Positions 15,564 to 24,112 of a stretch of 35,508 nucleotides of DNA are shown here, piece by piece. Numbering within the stretch: the first letter of the stretch is position 1; each line of letters starts with the position of its first letter. The translations under genes were made by a program, and so were the position numbers. Below the pieces are notes generated by a model. The model ran no database searches, had not been told where the DNA came from, and saw only the letters and a list, made by a program, of their open reading frames with translations. Source of the DNA: Clostridium sp. (lineage in GTDB: Bacteria > Bacillota > Clostridia > Lachnospirales > Lachnospiraceae); the NCBI GenBank assembly GCA_023664605.1, contig JAMPFF010000030.1, positions 1 through 35,508 of the forward strand. The letters are read 5' to 3'.

Positions 15564-15864
15564 TTATAAATCCTCCCCTATTATCGCCCTGTCCGGAGGA
15601 TTCATGTGTATGTATGATTCCCTGAATTCTTTTTTCCGAAAGATAATACGCCGCGCTTAAGTCCGAAACCGATTCGCCCATATAGTAGCGGCTCACTATC
15701 TCCCGATTCCGCTTTGCCAGTTTGTCTCTGGCTCCGCTCTTTTCACCCCACGATAATGAATTTTCACCTTTACGCAGGATATAAATAATCTGCCCGTCAA
15801 CATATTTTTGTATTTTCTTTACAAGATATTCGGGCAAAACGTTATCTGCATTCATATAGCCCAT
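15556..15864 (-). CDS. CD3324-family (Mor-like) DNA-binding protein
   Basis: The 102-residue product matches the CD3324-like family of Clostridia: an N-terminal NADNVLPEYLVKKIQKYVDGQIIYI, the SWGEKSGARDKLAKRN stretch and a C-terminal helix-turn-helix (YYMGESVSDLSAAYYLSEKRIQGII). The family is related to the Mor transcription activators of Mu-like phages but is usually chromosomal. GGAGG lies 6 bases before the ATG. A dyad (ATGGCTAT ... ATAGCCAT) lies just upstream and may be an autoregulatory site. Confidence 0.85.
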   Translation of the reverse strand: MGYMNADNVLPEYLVKKIQKYVDGQIIYILRKGENSLSWGEKSGARDKLAKRNREIVSRYYMGESVSDLSAAYYLSEKRIQGIIHTHESSGQGDNRGGFINE

Positions 15865-15895
15865 ATGCTCCCTCCTGATTACTGCTTAGGATACA

Positions 15896-15953
15896 ATGGC
15901 TATAGCATAGTTTGTATTTGCAATAGCCATCGCTATCGCACAATAAGATTATA
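15896..15953 (-). promoter_or_regulatory. Promoter and dyad upstream of the CD3324-like gene
   Basis: A TATAAT -10 lies on the minus strand at 15948-15953, without a good -35. Downstream of it, ATGGCTAT (15896-15903) and ATAGCCAT (15923-15930) form a perfect 8-base inverted repeat, 19 bases apart. This is either an operator or a leader hairpin. Confidence 0.4.
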
Positions 15954-16053
15954 CTTCTTCAAACAACACCCTTTGAACCTTTCTTATTTTATTTTTTTCA
16001 GCATATCATGTATAAAATCTATTCGGCAACCTTATTCTTAATTATAGTCATTT

Positions 16054-17094
16054 TCAAGCCAGCGCCTCCATTAAATCCCTGCACAGCTCTTCCACCGCCT
16101 CTTTCGGTGTCGCCCAACTGGTACAGATGCGCACCGCGCTGTGGGTTTCATCAATCCGCTCCTGATAGCAGAAACAATACTTTTCTTCCAGTTTCTGCAA
16201 AACGGCATCCGGCAGAATCGGGAAAATCTGGTTGGTATGGCTCTCAGCCAGAAAAGGCACTTTCTTCCCATCCAAAACCTCCCTGATACGCTCCGCCAAT
16301 TCGTCGGCATATTTCGACAACCGCCAGTATAAATCGTCTTCAAACAGTGTCAGGAATTGAATTCCTAACAATCTGCCTTTTGCCAGCATCGCTCCCTGCT
16401 GCTTGATAATATAGCGGAAATCCTCCTGCAAGGACGGATTGGAAATCACGACCGCCTCGCCAAAGAGCGCGCCGACTTTCGTGCCACCAATATAAAATAC
16501 GTCGCACAGTCTTGCCAAATCCGCCAGCGTCATGTCATTATCCAACGCCGTAAGCCCATAACCCAGCCTTGCGCCATCCACATATAAAAACAATCTATAT
16601 TTACGGCACACCTGCGAAACCGCCTCCAATTCGGCAAGGCTGTATAACGTTCCTAATTCGGTAGGCTGTGACAAATAGACCATTTTGGGCTGCACGGTAT
16701 GTTCACGGCTTTCATCCGCCATATGCGCCTGATAGCATTTCTCTATCTGATTCACTGTCAGTTTTCCATTATCTGACGGTAGTGCAAGCACTTTATGTCC
16801 GCCGGCTTCCACCGCTCCGCTCTCATGCACGTTGATATGCGCCGTCCGCGCCGCCATCACGCCCTGATGGGGGCGCAGCGCAGCGGCGATAACCGTGGCG
16901 TTTGTCTGCGTGCCGCCTGTCAGGAAATGAACTGCCGCCGTCTTTGTCTCACATTTTTCCAAAATCAGCTCTTTTGCCCGCTCACAATATTTATCACATC
17001 CATAGCCTTGTGTCTGCTCCCTGTTCGTCTGCGCAAGCCGCTCCAATATCTTCTCATGCGCGCCCTCCTGATAATCACACTGAAATTGTATCAT
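16054..17094 (-). CDS. Low-specificity threonine aldolase family enzyme
   Basis: The 346-residue product is a fold-type I PLP enzyme. The PLP lysine lies in FYIGGTKVGALFGEA (K206), the cofactor-ring Asp in YVDGARLGYG (D173), and the phosphate loop near GGTQTN (60-65). These match beta-eliminating lyases of the LtaE type, which cleave L-threonine or L-allo-threonine to glycine and acetaldehyde. Length is normal for the family. It is 74 bases downstream of the ketopantoate-reductase-like gene on the same strand, so both may be in one operon, though no pathway obviously links them. Confidence 0.9.
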   Translation of the reverse strand: MIQFQCDYQEGAHEKILERLAQTNREQTQGYGCDKYCERAKELILEKCETKTAAVHFLTGGTQTNATVIAAALRPHQGVMAARTAHINVHESGAVEAGGHKVLALPSDNGKLTVNQIEKCYQAHMADESREHTVQPKMVYLSQPTELGTLYSLAELEAVSQVCRKYRLFLYVDGARLGYGLTALDNDMTLADLARLCDVFYIGGTKVGALFGEAVVISNPSLQEDFRYIIKQQGAMLAKGRLLGIQFLTLFEDDLYWRLSKYADELAERIREVLDGKKVPFLAESHTNQIFPILPDAVLQKLEEKYCFCYQERIDETHSAVRICTSWATPKEAVEELCRDLMEALA

Positions 17095-17168
17095 AGAGTT
17101 GTCTCCCCGTTATCATTTGCTTTCTGTAATCTCTGCACCTCAAAACTATCTTTTGGCAATCTCGGTTT

Positions 17169-18080
17169 CTATTGAATCTTTTCTAAAAACATATCGTTTA
17201 CCGGCGTCGCAATCCCGTGTTTTTTCCCCAATTCGCAGATAGTTCCGGCAAAAAGCACGACTTCCGTTTTCCGCCCCGCTTTACTGTCCTGACGCATGGA
17301 CGGCTCTCCGTCCGGATTTAACGTATCAATAATGGCAATCCAATCATTCAAATCTTGCTCTGTCAAATCCACGTCCTCGGCGTTTGCCACCAGAATGGTC
17401 TCCCGCATCGCCGCTTTCATCATCTCGCGCGCCTCGCCCTCTTTTTGCACAGTCCGATAAGTTCCGGCATAGAGCGATACAGTCTGATTGACGCCCACAT
17501 TGCAAAGCAGCTTTGCCCACATCATATGCCGCATATCTTCCGGACAGGAATAAGTAAATCCCACCTCGTCAAAAAATGCCTTAACTGCCGCCAGATTTTC
17601 CTCTTTTCCGCCGTTTAACACACCAAGCGCAAGTTCGCCTTTATTCTTACAGGTTGCTATATTTTTCTCTTTCATGGCGTCCATCTTCTGGGCAATGCAG
17701 TGTATGACCTTTTCCGCGCCGAATTTTCTTCCTAAATCCTCTTCGCTGCGGATGCCGTTAAGGGCCGATAGTAAAATCGTATCTTGCCCGACTAAATGCG
17801 CCACTTCCTCCATTGCCGCTTCCAACGCGCCGTATTTTACCGTAAACAGTATTAATTCGGCAGGACGGCTTTCTTTCGCGGCGTCCAGATAATTAAAATC
17901 ACATACTTGTCCGTTAAAGGTAATCGCGTCTTTTTGATACCGCTCGATTCTCGCAGCGTCCGCCAGTACCCGCACATGCTCCTTTCCAAGCTTTTTCGTA
18001 AAAAAATCCGCATACATGACGCCAAGCGCTCCCAGCCCGACAATATCGATGTTTTCAATTTTCTTTTTTGATGTGTCCAT
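17169..18080 (-). CDS. Ketopantoate reductase (PanE/ApbA) family oxidoreductase
   Basis: The 303-residue product has an N-terminal Rossmann motif IDIVGLGALGVMYADFF (the GxGxxG form is GLGALG, 15-20) and the family pattern of an NADPH domain followed by a helical C-terminal domain with MRHMMWAKLLCNVGVNQ (the Lys and Asn of the active site) and PSMRQDSKAGRKTEVV. PanE makes pantoate for coenzyme A, but many paralogues in Clostridia act on unknown 2-oxo acids, and no panB or panC is nearby, so I do not assign panE. GGAG lies 8 bases before the ATG. Confidence 0.88.
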   Translation of the reverse strand: MDTSKKKIENIDIVGLGALGVMYADFFTKKLGKEHVRVLADAARIERYQKDAITFNGQVCDFNYLDAAKESRPAELILFTVKYGALEAAMEEVAHLVGQDTILLSALNGIRSEEDLGRKFGAEKVIHCIAQKMDAMKEKNIATCKNKGELALGVLNGGKEENLAAVKAFFDEVGFTYSCPEDMRHMMWAKLLCNVGVNQTVSLYAGTYRTVQKEGEAREMMKAAMRETILVANAEDVDLTEQDLNDWIAIIDTLNPDGEPSMRQDSKAGRKTEVVLFAGTICELGKKHGIATPVNDMFLEKIQ

Positions 18081-18094
18081 GACTCTTTCTCCAT

Positions 18095-18197
18095 TCTTTT
18101 TAATGATTCTTTTTATTAATTTTTTTATCGATTTTTTTTATTAATTCTTTTTATTGACTCTTTTACCTAATTCGTTTTATTGATTCATTTTCTATTT
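18095..18197. repeat. T-rich imperfect repeats between genes
   Basis: The gap upstream of the ketopantoate-reductase-like gene is a run of loosely repeated strings such as ATTCTTTTTATTAA, ATTCTTTTTATTGA and ATTCGTTTTATTGA. The spacing is irregular. On the minus strand it reads as A-rich, which could serve as an UP-element or a terminator-like spacer. Nothing else was seen in it. Confidence 0.5.
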
Positions 18198-18198
18198 T

Positions 18199-18702
18199 TT
18201 ATATATCCTGCTTCCCATTATTTCGTTCCCAAGCGATTTCTTTCTCATGACTTCGGTGTATGCCGATATGCCCTATCCCCAGGATAATAACCGCTATGAT
18301 AAGCGGCAGGTTTTTCCCATATACCCCCAGCAGGAAAAACGCCAGCACCGGAAGCGTCGCTCCGGCAAGCGGAACTCCCGCAAAACTGCAATAAAAATCC
18401 GCCATCGTCCTTTCGCTTTTAAAATACCGCACCCAGTAACCCTCATAAAAAAGCATACACACAAAAGAAACCGCCAGCCATAACGACCACGGTGACATTC
18501 CTTTTATATTAAAATCCGAAAATATCAAGGCAAAACAGCACACCAGAACTTCTCCGGCTCTTTCCAAGATAAGCAGTATTTTGTTTTCATGGATAACATA
18601 TTTTTCATAATCTTTCGGCTGCTTTTTGGACCACATACTATTGGGGATAAAAAGCATCAGTAAATATAACAGTCCTATATAAGAAAAACCAAAATGTAAC
18701 AT
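18199..18702 (-). CDS. Uncharacterised five-helix membrane protein
   Basis: The product is about 167 residues from 18702, a start chosen for the AGGA box 9 bases upstream and to avoid overlap with the preceding gene. It has about five hydrophobic segments (GFSYIGLLYLLMLFIPNSMW, VLVCCFALIFSDF, LWLAVSFVCMLFYEGYWVRYF, LAGATLPVLAFFLLGVYG, LPLIIAVIILGIGHIGIH). Strings such as PNSMWSKKQPKDYEKYVIHENKIL and GHIGIHRSHEKE recur in a Clostridial family without known function. It follows the acidic protein gene by 25 bases and is probably in the same operon. Confidence 0.72.
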   Translation of the reverse strand: MLHFGFSYIGLLYLLMLFIPNSMWSKKQPKDYEKYVIHENKILLILERAGEVLVCCFALIFSDFNIKGMSPWSLWLAVSFVCMLFYEGYWVRYFKSERTMADFYCSFAGVPLAGATLPVLAFFLLGVYGKNLPLIIAVIILGIGHIGIHRSHEKEIAWERNNGKQDI

Positions 18703-18727
18703 CTGCCAGTGTCCTTTCCAGCATATA

Positions 18728-19615
18728 CTATTCCATAGCCTGCTCATAACGCTTAAAAAGTTCCATTATCTCCTCTTTCTCCATCTTAACGTCCATAGGA
18801 AAGCCGTCCTCATCAAAGTTCTCCCCAAGATACGCTAAATCAGCGCTGCGCACGTCCACAAAGGAGTTTTCTTCCGGTATCAGCTGCCTTTTCAACTCCA
18901 AATATTCCTTTGATGAAACAGGAACCCACTCTTTGCCCGAATAACGCTGTGTAAGCAGGCAATCCTCCAGGACAGCGTCCTGCAAATACTCATCTTCGTT
19001 TTCATGCTGCACAAAATCGCCCGCATCGTCCGCTAATTCCGCATCTATAAGCTTATTAGCGGCTTCTTGGTCCACATCCAATTTTAAAATATCATATACG
19101 CAAGGAATATTTCCGTCACTTTTTATTTCCCTGACATATCCATAGGTTCCATTCTCATTCCCCGAAAGCAAATACATCTCTTTCAGCAAATAGGCTTTTT
19201 TCTGCTCATCATCTACAAGTATCTGTGTATAATTGGAGATTTGCTCCGGTTCGCCTCGCTCATCCAAAATCTTTGAAATGCCGTTTCCATCATAATAATA
19301 AAGAGTAAAATATCCTCCCGCCGAACCCCAGGAATCGTGCAAGACGCCTAACTCCGGTATATTGTCAAAGTTCATGTCGAATAAATAATATCCCCGAATC
19401 GTGTATAAAGAATCAGGGTCTATATCTTCATAAAGAAGAAATTTTGCATATGCTTTTACATATGCCGGCGCATCATCCCAAAACTCCGCATCCTCTTCGG
19501 CGGACAATATGGCAAAATTGTCCTGCATGAAGATATCCTGTATTGGGAGCGGGCAGAAAGTCAGAAATACGCACACTATGGTGTTTAGAATATGTATATA
19601 TATATCGCTTTTCAT
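18728..19615 (-). CDS. Exported or anchored acidic protein, function unknown
   Basis: The 295-residue product starts with a short hydrophobic segment (IYIHILNTIVCVFLTFCPLP) that can act as signal or anchor, and the rest is strongly acidic. YYLFDMNFDNIPELGVLHDSWGSAGGYFTLYYYDGNG is the D-x-N/D-x-D type string found in many secreted Clostridial proteins with FG-GAP/VCBS-like or EF-hand-like calcium loops. No catalytic motif was recognised. GGGGAATGAGTT precedes the ATG. It lies between carB and a membrane protein on the same strand. Confidence 0.7.
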   Translation of the reverse strand: MKSDIYIHILNTIVCVFLTFCPLPIQDIFMQDNFAILSAEEDAEFWDDAPAYVKAYAKFLLYEDIDPDSLYTIRGYYLFDMNFDNIPELGVLHDSWGSAGGYFTLYYYDGNGISKILDERGEPEQISNYTQILVDDEQKKAYLLKEMYLLSGNENGTYGYVREIKSDGNIPCVYDILKLDVDQEAANKLIDAELADDAGDFVQHENEDEYLQDAVLEDCLLTQRYSGKEWVPVSSKEYLELKRQLIPEENSFVDVRSADLAYLGENFDEDGFPMDVKMEKEEIMELFKRYEQAME

Positions 19616-19651
19616 AACTCATTCCCCATTCCATGATTCCTCATCCGTATA

Positions 19652-22600
19652 TCATGCCTCTCTGTCTGTTTCTGACGGTTTATCGTGTATTTCACTATGT
19701 AATTCCTGCAGCGATTTTACTTTGCTTTTTTCATGCGTTCTCAGATAATGAATACCTTCGGCAGTTACCCTTGCCGCCGCAACCGTAGTAATATAAGGCG
19801 TTTTTGCCTTAATTGCCGCCTTTCGCAGATAACTGTCATCATGAATGCTGTCTTTTCCTATAGGCGAGTTAATGATAAGCGCAAAATCACCATTGGTAAT
19901 CATATCCCCCACGTTAGGCCGTCCTTCATAAAGCTTCTTTGCTTTCTTCGCCGGGATTCCCGCTACTGTAATAAGGTTATAGGTTCCCTCTGTCGCTATA
20001 ATTTCAAAACCATCTCCCGCAAGGCTTCCTGCAATTTCCACAACTTCATCCTTATCTTTCTTATTTACGGAGATTAACACCGTTCCTTCTAACGGAAGTT
20101 TTGACTGCACCGCTTCCTGCGCCTTGAAAAACGCCTCGCCATAGGAAGGGGACAGTCCAAGAACTTCTCCGGTAGAGCGCATTTCCGGTCCAAGAACGGG
20201 GTCCACCTCCGGGAACATATTGAAAGGAAAGACCGCCTCTTTTACTCCATAATAAGGAATCACTTTTTCCCTCAAATTCGGAACAGGTGAAGGATTCCCC
20301 GTAATTTCGGAAGTAATAATCTCTGTGGCAAGCGGCACCATACGAATATTGCATACTTTTGACACTAACGGCACCGTCCGCGACGCTCTTGGATTTGCTT
20401 CCAACACAAAAACCTTTCCGTTTTCAATGGCATACTGCATATTCATAAGTCCCTTAACGTGCATTTCCTCTGCGATTTTTCTCGTATACTCCTTGATTAT
20501 CTCTACATTTTCAGGCTGAATATGTACAGACGGAATAATACATGCGGAGTCTCCCGAATGAATGCCTGCAAGTTCAATATGCTCCATAACGGCAGGTACA
20601 AAAGCATGGGTTCCGTCGCTGATAGCGTCCGCCTCACACTCTAACGCATGATTTAAAAAACGGTCAATCAAAATGGGACGATCCGGCGTCACGCCTACTG
20701 CCGCTTCCATATATTCTGTCATGCTCTCATCATCATAAACCACTTCCATCCCTCTGCCGCCAAGGACATAGGACGGACGAACCATAACCGGATATCCGAT
20801 TTTCTTCGCTATGGAAAGCGCTTCTTTTACAGTAGTCGCCATGCCTGATTCCGGCATTGGAATCTCAAGTTTATCCATCATAGCGCGGAATTGGTCCCTA
20901 TCTTCAGCCAAATCAATGACAGCAGGAGAAGTTCCCAAAATCCTGACGCCGTTCTTTTCCAGCTCCGACGCCAGATTCAACGGCGTCTGCCCGCCAAACT
21001 GCGCAATCACTCCAAGCGGCTTTTCCTTTTTATAAATACTCAATACATCTTCTAAAGTGAGCGGCTCAAAATATAGTTTATCGGAAGTATCATAATCCGT
21101 GGAAACCGTCTCCGGATTACAGTTGACAATGATAGTCTCAAATCCAAGCTGTTTTAATGCTATCGCGGCATGGACGCAGCAATAGTCAAACTCAATTCCC
21201 TGACCGATGCGGTTCGGACCTCCTCCAAGAATCATAATCTTTTGCTTATCTTCATGAACCGGATTTTTATCCGGCGCATTGTATGTGGAATAATAGTACG
21301 CGCTGTCTTTTGTACCGCTTACATGAACGCCTTCCCATGCTTCTTCCACGCCTAATTCTATACGACGCCTGCGGACAGCATCCTCCGGGATTTCCAAAAT
21401 CAGACTTAAATATTTATCTGAAAATCCATCCTTTTTGGCGGTAATCAGCATTTCATCCGGCGGGAGAGCGCCTTTATATTTTGTGATTGCTTCTTCCTCT
21501 TCCACAAGTTCTTTCATCTGCTCAATAAAATACGTCTTAACCTTGGTTATTTCAAATATTTCATCAACGCCCGCACCCTTACGAAGCGCCTCATACATGA
21601 GAAAATGGCGTTCGCTGGACGGCGTTATCAAACGCCTTAGCAATTCTTCCTTTGACAAAGAACCATAATCTTTCACATGACCTAAGCCATAGCGCCCCGT
21701 TTCCAATGAGCGGATGGCTTTCTGAAAAGCCTCTTTGTAGGTCTTTCCGATGCTCATAACCTCACCGACCGCGCGCATCTGCGTTCCAAGTTTATCCTCT
21801 ACCCCCTTAAACTTTTCAAAAGCCCAACGGGCAAACTTAATAACCACATAGTCGCCATCAGGCACATACTTATCCAAAGTGCCATACTTCCCGCATGGAA
21901 TATCCTTTAGCGTCAATCCCGCCGCCAGCATGGCGGATACCAGCGCAATCGGGAATCCTGTCGCCTTGGAAGCCAGCGCCGAGGAACGCGACGTACGCGG
22001 GTTAATCTCAATAACGATAATGCGGTCCGTCACCGGGTCATGGGCGAACTGTACATTCGTTCCGCCAATTACCTTAACCGCTTCCACAATCTTGTATGCC
22101 TGTTCCTGTAATTTCTTCTGGCATTCTTCAGAAATGGTAAGCATCGGCGCCGAGCAGAAAGAATCTCCTGTATGGACACCCAAAGGGTCAATATTTTCAA
22201 TAAAGCAAACTGTAATAATATTATTTTCCGCATCACGGACTACTTCCAGCTCCAATTCTTCCCAGCCCAGAACAGATTCTTCCACTAAAACCTGTCCCAC
22301 CAGACTTGCCTGAAGCCCTCTGGCACAAACTACTTTCAATTCTTCTTTATTATAAACCAGACCGCCTCCTGCGCCGCCCATAGTGTAAGCAGGACGCAGA
22401 ACTACCGGATATCCCAGTTTATCCGCAATGTCAAGCGCCTCGTCCACCGAATAAGCAACTTCGCTGCGCGCCATCTCAATGCCAAGCTGATTCATTGTCT
22501 TTTTAAATGCAATGCGGTCCTCTCCCCTCTCAATGGCGTCCACCTGCACACCAATCACTTTCACATGATATTTATCCAAAATACCAGCCTTATGTAACTC

Positions 22601-22900
22601 TGCGCACAAATTAAGCCCGGACTGTCCTCCCAAATTCGGAAGTAAAGCATCAGGGCGTTCTTTCTCAATAATCTGTTCTAATCGTTCTACATTAAGCGGT
22701 TCTATATAAGTCACATCCGCCGTCTCCGGATCGGTCATGATTGTTGCAGGATTGGAATTGACTAATACGATTTCATATCCCAGTTTCCTAAGCGCTTTAC
22801 AAGCCTGAGTCCCCGAATAATCAAATTCGCACGCCTGCCCTATAATAATCGGACCTGAACCAATGATTAGCACCTTATGAATATCTGTTCTGCGCGGCAT
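19652..22900 (-). CDS. carB: Carbamoyl-phosphate synthase large subunit
   Basis: The 1082-residue product is full length and contains the two ATP-grasp halves: KVLIIGSGPIIIGQACEFDYSGTQACKAL with TIMTDPETADVTYIEPL, and KIMILGGGPNRIGQGIEFDYCCVHA with TVSTDYDTSDKLYFEPL. A C-terminal MGS-like regulatory domain covers about the last 150 residues (GFEIIATEGTYNLITVAGIPAKKAKKLYEG, ALIINSPIG). It makes carbamoyl phosphate from bicarbonate, ammonia from CarA, and two ATP, for pyrimidines and arginine. carA is not adjacent on either side, so the small subunit must be encoded elsewhere. GGAGG precedes the ATG, and a SigA promoter lies at 22983-23012. Confidence 0.97.
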   Translation of the reverse strand: MPRRTDIHKVLIIGSGPIIIGQACEFDYSGTQACKALRKLGYEIVLVNSNPATIMTDPETADVTYIEPLNVERLEQIIEKERPDALLPNLGGQSGLNLCAELHKAGILDKYHVKVIGVQVDAIERGEDRIAFKKTMNQLGIEMARSEVAYSVDEALDIADKLGYPVVLRPAYTMGGAGGGLVYNKEELKVVCARGLQASLVGQVLVEESVLGWEELELEVVRDAENNIITVCFIENIDPLGVHTGDSFCSAPMLTISEECQKKLQEQAYKIVEAVKVIGGTNVQFAHDPVTDRIIVIEINPRTSRSSALASKATGFPIALVSAMLAAGLTLKDIPCGKYGTLDKYVPDGDYVVIKFARWAFEKFKGVEDKLGTQMRAVGEVMSIGKTYKEAFQKAIRSLETGRYGLGHVKDYGSLSKEELLRRLITPSSERHFLMYEALRKGAGVDEIFEITKVKTYFIEQMKELVEEEEAITKYKGALPPDEMLITAKKDGFSDKYLSLILEIPEDAVRRRRIELGVEEAWEGVHVSGTKDSAYYYSTYNAPDKNPVHEDKQKIMILGGGPNRIGQGIEFDYCCVHAAIALKQLGFETIIVNCNPETVSTDYDTSDKLYFEPLTLEDVLSIYKKEKPLGVIAQFGGQTPLNLASELEKNGVRILGTSPAVIDLAEDRDQFRAMMDKLEIPMPESGMATTVKEALSIAKKIGYPVMVRPSYVLGGRGMEVVYDDESMTEYMEAAVGVTPDRPILIDRFLNHALECEADAISDGTHAFVPAVMEHIELAGIHSGDSACIIPSVHIQPENVEIIKEYTRKIAEEMHVKGLMNMQYAIENGKVFVLEANPRASRTVPLVSKVCNIRMVPLATEIITSEITGNPSPVPNLREKVIPYYGVKEAVFPFNMFPEVDPVLGPEMRSTGEVLGLSPSYGEAFFKAQEAVQSKLPLEGTVLISVNKKDKDEVVEIAGSLAGDGFEIIATEGTYNLITVAGIPAKKAKKLYEGRPNVGDMITNGDFALIINSPIGKDSIHDDSYLRKAAIKAKTPYITTVAAARVTAEGIHYLRTHEKSKVKSLQELHSEIHDKPSETDREA

Positions 22901-22982
22901 AAATATCCTCCATTCTAAAAACCGGGAATCTGCCCACCTCGCAAATTCCCTTATTTCTTCCGTGTATTTTCTTCTGTCTAAT

Positions 22983-23012
22983 ATTGTATCATTGCACGCG
23001 CCTTACTGTCAA
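22983..23012 (-). promoter_or_regulatory. SigA promoter of carB
   Basis: On the minus strand TTGACA (23007-23012), 18 bases, TACAAT (22983-22988), about 85 bases before the start codon. No PyrR-type hairpin or arginine box was recognised in the leader. Confidence 0.65.
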
Positions 23013-23046
23013 TTTGAACCTTTCATGCGGCAAAAAAACGAAATTT

Positions 23047-23700
23047 TTACAGTTCTTCATATGCTTTCATTCTATTATAAATTTCCAGCCCTCTCTTCCT
23101 GCCAAATGAATGCAGACAATTTAAATATATAACTTTAGGCGTTTTCTCTTTTTTCTTCATCAATGTTTGAATCTGTTCTGTCAATCCCTCATACTCCGTT
23201 CCGTCAAATAATCTTTTGATAATTGTTTTTATACGAATTTCTTCCGTATAATCGGTAAAGAATCCCCCAATCGTTAGATTCTCACGCTGTCGCTTTAAGT
23301 TCCTCATCCGTTCAGTATTTTCATTGCTGCTCATAATACCGTCTTCCACACAAGCAGCTAACAAGACTTTGCGCTTATGTGCTGCCCTTTTCTCCCAATA
23401 ATCCCTCACTGCCTGAAATCCGTTATCATGACTGACGATCGCCGTTATTCCCTCGAATCCGCTGCCAAACAATTCGCCAAGCCTGGAAGCTATATAAAAA
23501 TCCAATGCATTCTTTCCATTTTTACACAGCTTACATATTTCAAAAACGCATTCGGAATTTGCAATACTTTCTAAATGTCTACGCTCCATGTTCTTTTTTA
23601 CATCACTGTAAAAAACAATCATATGATCTGAGGCATTCAAATAATGACAACCCTTCATGCCCATATTCCCAACATTCTCATAGTCCACCAGAAACAGCAT
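23047..23700 (-). CDS. PIN-like domain nuclease
   Basis: The product is about 217 residues from the ATG at 23700, which follows GGGGGCAGAAT; the ATG at 23718 has no box. It begins MLFLVDYENVG and has acidic residues in the PIN/NYN positions: Asp 6 (VDYENVG), Asp 67 (NALDFYIASRLGELF) and Asp 92 (IVSHDNGF). These would bind Mg for RNA cleavage. This PIN-like type is frequent in Lachnospiraceae; its target is unknown. The C-terminal ~90 residues are basic and helical. It sits just left of the tuf-scar boundary, so it is probably a resident chromosomal gene beside the island. Confidence 0.75.
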   Translation of the reverse strand: MLFLVDYENVGNMGMKGCHYLNASDHMIVFYSDVKKNMERRHLESIANSECVFEICKLCKNGKNALDFYIASRLGELFGSGFEGITAIVSHDNGFQAVRDYWEKRAAHKRKVLLAACVEDGIMSSNENTERMRNLKRQRENLTIGGFFTDYTEEIRIKTIIKRLFDGTEYEGLTEQIQTLMKKKEKTPKVIYLNCLHSFGRKRGLEIYNRMKAYEEL

Positions 23701-24112
23701 ATTCTGCCCCCTTTTCATAATGGTTAGCCGCGTGTTCTATTTTATCTGTAAAGTATACAGACATAGTGTAGCAGACCTGCTGTCCAAAAAAACGGACTTG
23801 TAATATTTTCGATACATTTATAAATGATAAGTAAAAAAAGACTGTTGCAAAAGTATCTAAATCTATTGGAGCAATGGCTCCCTCGATTTTACTGAATAAA
23901 TAGTAATTACTCAATAATAGTAGCAACCTTGCCAAAATCAACAGTCCTACCACTCTCACGGTTTTCTGTTATGAAAATTATTGCGTTTTCTGGTGACTTT
24001 TTGCTTGATATGAGCCTTGTATCTGATGTTTTTTAAATTTTTGTTATCACAGAGCAAATTGCGGCAGATTGCCTAATCACTATTTAGGCAATTCGATACC
24101 TATAACTCCGTT
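23701..24112. other. Left boundary of the island, no gene
   Basis: About 410 bases carry the left tuf scar (23907-23960 or slightly longer, listed separately). On the plus strand GGAGC-AATG-GCTCC near 23870 can form a small hairpin, and GTCC/GGAC around a seven-base A/T loop gives another near 23790. A 93-codon minus-strand frame overlaps this stretch, but it reads out of the tuf frame and lacks a ribosome site. Confidence 0.5.
23907..24032 (-). pseudogene. tuf: 3'-terminal fragment of tuf (EF-Tu), left scar
   Basis: The minus strand encodes NRESGRTVDFGKVATIIE and a stop, matching the conserved end of EF-Tu (REGGRTVGSG-VA-IIE). The open frame goes 41 codons back to a TAA, but only the last ~18 codons look like EF-Tu; further back it is unrelated. 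Compared with the right scar at 35411-35482, 15 bases (GTGGTAGGACTGTTG) are identical, and about 46 of the last 54 bases agree. It is probably an attachment-site duplicate left by insertion at tuf. Confidence 0.7.

Noticed and set aside
23678-23959. 93-codon hydrophobic minus-strand frame
   Set aside because: It overlaps the PIN-like gene start and the tuf scar in another frame and has no ribosome site.
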